A stretch of 8,053 bases of DNA, taken from assembly GCA_944389685.1 (NCBI GenBank), contig CALXNF010000022.1, positions 1 through 8,053 of the forward strand, read 5' to 3'. Below, one piece after another: positions 1-4,529 of the stretch. The DNA comes from an uncultured Alphaproteobacteria bacterium (lineage in GTDB: Bacteria > Pseudomonadota > Alphaproteobacteria > Rs-D84). The notes beneath the pieces are model-generated. The model was given only the letters and a program-made list of their open reading frames with translations, made no database searches and was not told the origin of the DNA. The position numbers and the translations under genes are program-made. The number at the start of each line of letters is the position of its first letter. The first letter of the stretch is position 1.

Positions 1-32
1 AAAAATAAAAATATAACCGCCATAAGGCGGTT
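1..32 (-). terminator. Rho-independent terminator after tRNA-Val
   Basis: Read on the minus strand, a perfect 7-bp stem (AACCGCC/GGCGGTT, positions 15-32) with a TTAT loop is followed by a T-rich tail (ATATTTTTATTTTT). It lies 8 bases after the encoded CCA of the tRNA. No other terminator-like hairpin with a U-tail is seen between pnp and this point, so it probably also ends readthrough transcripts from pnp-ybaB. The plus-strand flank has no T-tract, so it acts mainly in the minus direction. Confidence 0.85.
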
Positions 33-40
33 AAAATCTC

Positions 41-117
41 TGGTGGATGTTGAGGGACTCAAACCCCCGACCCTCTCGGTGTAAACGAGATGCTCTAATC
101 AACTGAGCTAAACATCC
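41..117 (-). tRNA. tRNA-Val (anticodon UAC), CCA encoded
   Basis: A full cloverleaf can be folded. The acceptor is GGATGTT/AACATCC (7 perfect pairs), the D stem GCTC/GAGC, the anticodon stem TCTCG/CGAGA around the loop TTTACAC (anticodon TAC), the variable loop GGGTC, and the T stem GGGGG/CCCTC with one G-U pair. The discriminator is A and the 3' CCA is encoded, giving 77 nt. A73 and the A35-C36 anticodon bases fit valine identity. Two bases are odd. The D loop reads AGTTGATTA (A at position 19 where G is nearly universal), and the T loop reads TTTGAGT (U at position 56 where C is nearly universal). The two changes restore a Watson-Crick A19-U56 pair, so the gene looks functional rather than decayed. 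A promoter lies just upstream at 132-160 and a terminator just downstream. Confidence 0.96.
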
Positions 118-131
118 AAAACAGTGGACGA

Positions 132-160
132 ATGATAAATCATTTTTTTTCACTTGTCCA
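132..160 (-). promoter_or_regulatory. Candidate sigma-70 promoter of tRNA-Val
   Basis: On the minus strand, TGGACA (155-160, 5 of 6 to TTGACA) is separated by exactly 17 bases from TATCAT (132-137, 5 of 6 to TATAAT). Transcription would start near 125, giving a leader of about 8 nt before the mature tRNA 5' end at 117. It sits in the gap between ybaB and the tRNA. The match is by eye, but spacing and position are both what a tRNA promoter should have. Confidence 0.65.
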
Positions 161-166
161 GTTTTT

Positions 167-466
167 TTATTCTGGCATCGGCATACCTGCGGTTGCTTCA
201 CCCATTACGCGATCAATTAAGTCATCTGCTTTTGATTTCGCATCATTATATGCAGCAGATATTAAAGCTTCCAACCCAGCGGCACCGCGCGACATTACAT
301 CTTCACGAATTTTTATGCCCGCTAAATCATATTTTCCTGTCATATCAATTATTACAGCACCTTCTTCCGCTATACCCTTTACGTGCATAGACGCTAACTT
401 TTCCTGCGCTGCCGTCACTTTATCCTGCAAAACACTTGCCTGTGCCATTAATGCTTCCATATCCAT
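167..466 (-). CDS. ybaB: YbaB/EbfC family nucleoid-associated protein
   Basis: This is a 99-residue protein of the YbaB/EbfC family, small homodimeric DNA-binding proteins thought to help organise the nucleoid. The N-terminal helix (about residues 1-27, Q/A/K rich, coiled-coil-like) is followed by the beta hairpin region GAVIIDMTGKYDLAGIKI (about 36-53), then the family's typical ALISAAYNDAKSKADDLI helix (about 67-84) and a short Gly/Met/Pro tail. Length and layout match the family. I chose the ATG at 466 over an in-frame ATG at 478 because GGAG (473-476) stands exactly 6 bases before it, while nothing like a Shine-Dalgarno precedes 478. In many bacteria this gene sits beside dnaX or recR; here it follows pnp by 52 bases and is probably cotranscribed with it. 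A hairpin lies between the two genes. Confidence 0.93.
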   Translation of the reverse strand: MDMEALMAQASVLQDKVTAAQEKLASMHVKGIAEEGAVIIDMTGKYDLAGIKIREDVMSRGAAGLEALISAAYNDAKSKADDLIDRVMGEATAGMPMPE

Positions 467-491
467 TTTTTTCTCCATTAACTATGAACAA

Positions 492-509
492 GCGCCCCAT
501 CAGGAGCGC
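492..509 (-). other. Intercistronic hairpin between pnp and ybaB
   Basis: Minus-strand GCGCTCC-TGAT-GGGGCGC forms a 7-bp GC-rich stem with one U-G pair, extendable by two more G-U pairs. The tail TTGTTCAT is too poor in T for a confident terminator. It begins 9 bases after the pnp stop and ends about 16 bases before the ybaB Shine-Dalgarno. It may protect the pnp 3' end, partly terminate, or lower ybaB expression relative to pnp. Confidence 0.5.
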
Positions 510-518
510 CCTTTTACA

Positions 519-2687
519 TTATTTTTCGATTTCTTTACCCGTTTTCTGATCGATACCAACCATAGACATGCGTGTTTTACCGCGCTTGTCCGCGCCTAAG
601 TACCTTACGAATACTTTATCACCTTCTTTTATCTTGGTATCTTCAATCTTTGCGATTCTTTCACCTGTGATTTCAGAAATATGAACCATAGATTCAAAAC
701 CGTTCAAGATTTTTACAAACAAACCGAAATCTTTAATACCAGATACTACGCCCGGGTAAATTACACCGACTTCTGGTTCTGCAACAATATCTTTGATTCG
801 GCTAATTGCCGCTTCTGCGTCTTCTTTTGAAGTCGCCATTATCTTAATTGAACCATCGTCTTCTAGTTCTATTTGAGTATTTGTTTCACGGGTCAAAGCC
901 TGAATAACTGCCCCACCCTTACCTATTACATCACGAACTTTGTCTGGATTAATTTTCATAGTATATGCCTGTGGCGCAAATTCTGACAAATGCTTACGTG
1001 GGGCTTTGATTGCTTTTTCAATCTTACCCAAGATATGCATACGTCCTTCTTTTGCCTGTGCCAACGCATGTTCCATAATCTCGAACGTTATAGATGTAAT
1101 TTTAATATCCATCTGCAATGCTGTGATACCTTGATTCGTACCAGTTACCTTAAAGTCCATATCACCAAGGTGGTCTTCATCGCCTAAGATATCAGTTAAA
1201 ATCGCGTAATCATCACCTTCTTTAATCAATCCCATTGCAATACCTGCAACTGGACGCTTCAAAGGCACACCACCATCCATCATCGCCAACGTTGCACCAC
1301 ACGTAGTCGCCATAGATGAAGAACCATTAGATTCCAAAATATCTGATACTACGCGGATAACATAGTCAAATTCTGAACGGCTTGGCACCATCGGATGCAA
1401 AGCACGCCATGCCAAATTACCATGACCAATTTCACGACGACCTGGTGACTTCAAGCCTTTGCATTCACCAACAGAATAACCAGGGAAGTTATAATTCAAG
1501 ATAAAATCGCGTTCTTCATCACCATCCAAAGATTCAATTGGCAACGCATCTTTACCACCACCAAGTGTCAAAGATACCAACGCCTGCGTTTCACCACGAG
1601 TAAACAACGCAGAACCGTGTGCGCGCGGTAAAACACCTAATTCGATTTCAATCGGACGAACGGTTTTATTATCACGACCATCGATACGTGGTTTGCCCGC
1701 CAAAATGTTACCGCGCATGATACGAGCTGTCAGATTTTCAACGACTTCATCTGCCCAAGATTCCAATGTAGATGTCGCTGTTGTTGTTTCTGGGAATAAT
1801 TCTGGGATACGAGCCTTTGCTTCAGTATGAATATTACCCAATGTTTCCAAGCGGACTAACTTTTCTTTAATTTGTAAAGCAGATTCTACTTCACCAGCAA
1901 AAGATTCAAAATCTTTTTCCATTGCAACATATTCTTCAGATTTTTCTTTATTATTCCAACGTTCTTTACCGGCTTTTTCTGCGAATTCATTAATTGCATT
2001 GATAACCGTCTGCTGCGCGTCAAAACCAAATTTAACCGCCCCCAACGTTGTTGCTTCGTCCAATTCACCGATTTCTGATTCAACCATCAAAACACCGTCT
2101 TTCGTCGCGGCAACAACCAAATCCATTTCAGAATCTTCTGTCATTTTCTTAGAAGGATTCAAAATATATTTACCGTCCATATAACCAACACGTGCCGCAC
2201 CAATTGGACCGGCAAAAGGCACACCAGACAAAGCCAATGCCGCAGACGACGCAATCATAGCCAAAATATCCGGCTGATTTTTCTTATCATAAGAAAATAC
2301 CTGCGCGATTATCTGAACTTTGTTTTTAAATGTTTCTGGGAACAATGGACGAATAGGACGATCAATCAAACGCGCAATCAATGTTTCACCCGTTGATGCT
2401 TTGCCTTCACGTCTATCACGAGACCCTGGAATACGACCAGCAGACGCAAATTTTTCTTGATAGTCAACTGTTAAAGGGAAGAAATCTTGCCCCTCTACTG
2501 CCGTCTTTTCTGCGCAAACAGTCGCCAAGACCATTGTACCACCCATAGTCGCCAAAACAGAACCGTTTGCCTGTTTTGCCATACGACCTGTTTCCAAACG
2601 CAGCACTTCGTCACCATACTGTACTTCTACTACAACAGGATTATTCAAGTGCGCTTTTTCATCTTTGTTAAATAAACCAAATAACAT
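519..2687 (-). CDS. pnp: Polyribonucleotide nucleotidyltransferase (PNPase)
   Basis: PNPase degrades RNA 3' to 5' by phosphorolysis, releasing nucleoside diphosphates; it is a ring-shaped trimer and often part of the degradosome. The product has 722 residues, the usual size, with all domains in order: RNase PH-like 1 (about 14-140), helical linker (about 145-300), RNase PH-like 2 (about 320-545), KH (about 575-635, GKGG at 589-592) and S1 (about 640-710). Catalytic residues equivalent to E. coli D486, D492 and K494 are D505, D511 and K513 in GDEDHLGDMDFK. The C-terminus stops soon after S1. The pore loop that reads FFRR in E. coli reads R90-D91-R-R here, so both aromatics are missing. I chose ATG 2687 over ATG 2699 because GGAG lies 6 bases before it. 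The gene has its own promoter and a long leader hairpin; rpsO is upstream and ybaB downstream. Confidence 0.98.
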   Translation of the reverse strand: MLFGLFNKDEKAHLNNPVVVEVQYGDEVLRLETGRMAKQANGSVLATMGGTMVLATVCAEKTAVEGQDFFPLTVDYQEKFASAGRIPGSRDRREGKASTGETLIARLIDRPIRPLFPETFKNKVQIIAQVFSYDKKNQPDILAMIASSAALALSGVPFAGPIGAARVGYMDGKYILNPSKKMTEDSEMDLVVAATKDGVLMVESEIGELDEATTLGAVKFGFDAQQTVINAINEFAEKAGKERWNNKEKSEEYVAMEKDFESFAGEVESALQIKEKLVRLETLGNIHTEAKARIPELFPETTTATSTLESWADEVVENLTARIMRGNILAGKPRIDGRDNKTVRPIEIELGVLPRAHGSALFTRGETQALVSLTLGGGKDALPIESLDGDEERDFILNYNFPGYSVGECKGLKSPGRREIGHGNLAWRALHPMVPSRSEFDYVIRVVSDILESNGSSSMATTCGATLAMMDGGVPLKRPVAGIAMGLIKEGDDYAILTDILGDEDHLGDMDFKVTGTNQGITALQMDIKITSITFEIMEHALAQAKEGRMHILGKIEKAIKAPRKHLSEFAPQAYTMKINPDKVRDVIGKGGAVIQALTRETNTQIELEDDGSIKIMATSKEDAEAAISRIKDIVAEPEVGVIYPGVVSGIKDFGLFVKILNGFESMVHISEITGERIAKIEDTKIKEGDKVFVRYLGADKRGKTRMSMVGIDQKTGKEIEK

Positions 2688-2693
2688 ATATTT

Positions 2694-2697
2694 CTCC
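2694..2697 (-). promoter_or_regulatory. Ribosome binding site deciding the pnp start
   Basis: GGAG is followed by six bases (AAATAT) and the ATG at 2687. The in-frame ATG at 2699 overlaps this site and has only AGAACTAAAA in front of it. The same arrangement is seen at ybaB. Confidence 0.75.
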
Positions 2698-2716
2698 ATT
2701 TTTTAGTTCTAATAAA

Positions 2717-2782
2717 TGCGAAGAAAAATCATTCGTTTTTGCATTCCATAAAAATGCAAGAATGAACAATTTCCCCTTCGCA
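2717..2782 (-). promoter_or_regulatory. Long leader hairpin of pnp mRNA, probable RNase III / PNPase autoregulation site
   Basis: The 66-nt minus-strand segment folds into one long irregular stem. The outer helix TGCGAAG...CTTCGCA continues through three G-U and two A-U pairs (12 bp). After a 5-nt bulge comes TCATTC/GAATGA (6 bp), then a 4-nt bulge (AAAC) on the other side, and TTGCATT/AATGCAA (7 bp) around the loop TTTATGG, for about 25 pairs in all. It starts almost at the predicted transcription start (near 2783) and ends about 20 bases before the Shine-Dalgarno. There is no U-tail, so it is not a terminator. In E. coli the pnp leader carries a comparable stem that RNase III cuts, after which PNPase removes the cut strand and represses its own mRNA. 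The shape and position here match that arrangement; the function is inferred. Confidence 0.72.
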
Positions 2783-2789
2783 CCAGTTG

Positions 2790-2817
2790 ATTATAAAGTA
2801 TATTTAATTGTTTGCAA
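2790..2817 (-). promoter_or_regulatory. pnp promoter (sigma-70 type)
   Basis: On the minus strand, TTGCAA (2812-2817, 4 of 6 to TTGACA) stands 16 bases before a perfect TATAAT (2790-2795). The start would fall near 2783, just at the base of the leader hairpin. It lies directly after the rpsO terminator, so pnp can be expressed independently of truB-rpsO. Confidence 0.75.
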
Positions 2818-2823
2818 ATAAAA

Positions 2824-2851
2824 ATAAAAACCGGCAATTGCCGGTTTTTAT
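2824..2851. terminator. Palindromic terminator after rpsO
   Basis: This is a perfect 28-base palindrome whose core is AAAACCGGCAATTGCCGGTTTT, with A-tracts before and T-tracts after the GC stem on both strands. On the minus strand it begins 1 base after the rpsO stop codon and runs into TTTTTATTTTTATTTG. It closes the xseB-mutS-orf165-truB-rpsO unit. By symmetry it could work in both directions, but no convergent gene is present. Confidence 0.85.
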
Positions 2852-2852
2852 A

Positions 2853-3125
2853 TTATTTACGCAGACCCAATTTTTTAATCAGTTCTTCGTATTCTGAAAC
2901 ATTACGTTTCTTGATGTACGCCAATAATTTCTTACGACGGTTAACCATCAATAACAGACCACGTTTTGAATGTTCGTCTTTGTGATTATTCTTCATGTGT
3001 TCTGTCAAATTGCGAATGCGTTCTGTTAACACTGCAACCTGAGATGCAGCAGAACCACCATTGTCTTTTTCAGTCGTTTTATACGCCTGAATCAATTCGC
3101 TCTTTTTTTCTTTTGTAACGGACAT
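2853..3125 (-). CDS. rpsO: 30S ribosomal protein S15
   Basis: S15 is a primary binder of the central domain of 16S rRNA (helices 20-22) and makes a bridge to the 50S subunit. The 90-residue length matches the family (89 in E. coli). The signature core HSKRGLLLMVNRRKKLLAYIKKRN (residues 52-75) and the C-terminal LGLRK are clear. At the first helix junction the usual GSPEVQVA reads GSAASQVA, a mild deviation. The start ATG has a good Shine-Dalgarno (AGAGGA, 6 bases away). The gene follows truB by 18 bases with no promoter seen between them, and is followed at once by a terminator. S15 represses its own mRNA in several bacteria through leader structures; I could not identify such a structure here with confidence. 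Confidence 0.98.
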   Translation of the reverse strand: MSVTKEKKSELIQAYKTTEKDNGGSAASQVAVLTERIRNLTEHMKNNHKDEHSKRGLLLMVNRRKKLLAYIKKRNVSEYEELIKKLGLRK

Positions 3126-3143
3126 TGTTTTTCCTCTTTAGTT

Positions 3144-4019
3144 TTAAATTGTTCGTTTCGGTCGCAAAACGCCATCCGTAATTACACCAATCCCGATAAA
3201 ATCGGAACCGCTGTACACACGGCGATAACCGTCTTGCCCACCTGTTTCAATAAACCCACCGTTTTTATACAAAACAGCTTGCTTATCATCCAAATTCTGA
3301 ACCGGAATGTCCCCCAGTCCAAAATCTGCCGGTTTCAAGAATTCCTTGAAATCTGCATTATTATTAAACAGATTTTCCAAAAAATCAAGTTGTACAGTAT
3401 CTTTTATTCCGAAACCAACGCTTTCTGTACGTCTTATCATATCAACCGTTCCGACCGTACCGCATAATTTTGCTATATCTCGTGCAACAGAACGAACGTA
3501 TGTACCACGGCTGCAACGCACACGAAACGTCCAGCTATTTCCATCTATTTCTATCAATTCCAAAGAATCAATATGCACGTGACGAGGTGCAATATCTTCT
3601 ACTGCCCTGCCCTGACGAGCTAATTCATATGCGCGTTTGCCGTCTATATGTACTGCACTATAAATCGGCGGGATTTGCTCTATATCACCAACCAATTTCG
3701 GCAAAATAGATATTACGGTTTCTTTATCAGTAACAATATTCGTACGTTGAATTTCTTTTCCTGTGATATCCAAAGTATCTGTTTCAAAACCAAACTGCAA
3801 AGAAAATAAATATTCCTTGACCGTTGGGCGAAATTCTTCAACAAATGGTATCATCTTGGTCGCAGCACCAATTGCAATTGGCAATACCCCTGACGCCATC
3901 GGGTCCAGCGTACCAATATGCCCAAATGTCTTTATCCCGAACAAACGAGCAAGCCGCGCACCTGCTGCACGACTAAAAATACCAGACGGTTTATCTAAAA
4001 TAACCCACCCAAATTCCAA
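3144..4019 (-). CDS. truB: tRNA pseudouridine(55) synthase TruB (TTG start)
   Basis: TruB converts U55 of the tRNA T loop to pseudouridine. The 291-residue product shows the N-terminal GWVILDKPSG motif (4-13), the catalytic loop GHIGTLDPMASGVLP with the nucleophile D39, the QIPPIYSAVHIDGKRAYELAR block (115-135) and CSRGTYVRSVARDIA (169-182). The C-terminal 60-70 residues form the region where a PUA-like domain is expected. The start is TTG: the conserved GW.ILDKP motif begins at residue 4 and the next Met is residue 41, too late. AAAAGG stands 8 bases before the TTG, inside the last codons of orf165, and only one base separates that gene's stop from this start, so translation is probably coupled. 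The motif after DKP reads SGIFSR rather than the common GxTS. Confidence 0.97.
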   Translation of the reverse strand: MEFGWVILDKPSGIFSRAAGARLARLFGIKTFGHIGTLDPMASGVLPIAIGAATKMIPFVEEFRPTVKEYLFSLQFGFETDTLDITGKEIQRTNIVTDKETVISILPKLVGDIEQIPPIYSAVHIDGKRAYELARQGRAVEDIAPRHVHIDSLELIEIDGNSWTFRVRCSRGTYVRSVARDIAKLCGTVGTVDMIRRTESVGFGIKDTVQLDFLENLFNNNADFKEFLKPADFGLGDIPVQNLDDKQAVLYKNGGFIETGGQDGYRRVYSGSDFIGIGVITDGVLRPKRTI

Positions 4020-4020
4020 A

Positions 4021-4518
4021 TTAATAACCTTTTACCTTTTTGGTTTTCAAAGTATTTTTAGCAGCTTGCTTTAAAAATTTTGGTAACTCTGCCGCATAAT
4101 TCCGTTTTTTCGGCCATATCTGTGTTAACGAACCCAGCTCTATTATTGCGTCAACCCTGCTTTTATTAAATCTTATTTCTGCATATTCCCGCCATATTTT
4201 ATTAGCTCCCGGATTCGGGATTTTATCCATAGGTACTAACGCAAAAATTTCCCCTTTTTCTGTTTCTCTTATAGATTTAGCAACCATAAAACGAGGTCCC
4301 CACTTCACGTCAGATTTATAATAAAAACCATTTATTACTACTCCGACTCTATATCCTAATCTAAACTCTGGTAACCCCGTCGATATATTTGTATTTTGGT
4401 GAGAACGCATAAAATTAAATTTTTGTAAAAAATTTTTCAAATCGTGCAAACTATAAAATTCTTTATAATGAGGTGTATAAAAAGGGGTTTTGAAAACATA
4501 AACACTATTTGCCTGCAT
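4021..4518 (-). CDS. Hypothetical protein (165 aa) between mutS and truB
   Basis: I do not recognise this family. The 165-residue product has no signal peptide and no membrane segment. It is rich in Phe, Tyr, Trp and Lys, basic overall and free of cysteine. The middle part (about 52-98, RLGYRVGVVINGFYYKSDVK then GPRFMVAKSI and EIFALVPM) looks like a run of beta strands, as in a small RNA-binding or PUA-like fold, but this is only an impression. The tail KQAAKNTLKTKKVKG is strongly basic. An in-frame ATG at 4533 overlaps the mutS stop (ATGA), but AAAGGA (4525-4530) stands exactly 6 bases before the ATG at 4518, so I prefer 4518. Coupling to mutS upstream and truB downstream (1-base gap, truB ribosome site inside its last codons) argues that it is a real translated gene. 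Confidence 0.8.
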   Translation of the reverse strand: MQANSVYVFKTPFYTPHYKEFYSLHDLKNFLQKFNFMRSHQNTNISTGLPEFRLGYRVGVVINGFYYKSDVKWGPRFMVAKSIRETEKGEIFALVPMDKIPNPGANKIWREYAEIRFNKSRVDAIIELGSLTQIWPKKRNYAAELPKFLKQAAKNTLKTKKVKGY

Positions 4519-4529
4519 ATAAAATCCTT

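Noticed and set aside
492..509. True rho-independent terminator between pnp and ybaB
   Set aside because: The stem is good but the minus-strand tail TTGTTCAT lacks a U-run; kept only as an intercistronic hairpin.
132..599. Plus-strand open frame of 155 codons over ybaB and the pnp end
   Set aside because: It runs antisense through the clearly conserved ybaB frame and the tRNA promoter, has no Shine-Dalgarno, and its protein resembles no family.
1886..2083. Minus-strand open frame in a second frame within pnp
   Set aside because: It overlaps conserved PNPase sequence, has no ribosome site, and is Lys/Asn-rich as expected from out-of-frame reading.
3126..3190. S15-binding pseudoknot in the rpsO leader
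   Set aside because: The 18-base gap and the end of truB show no convincing paired stems by eye.
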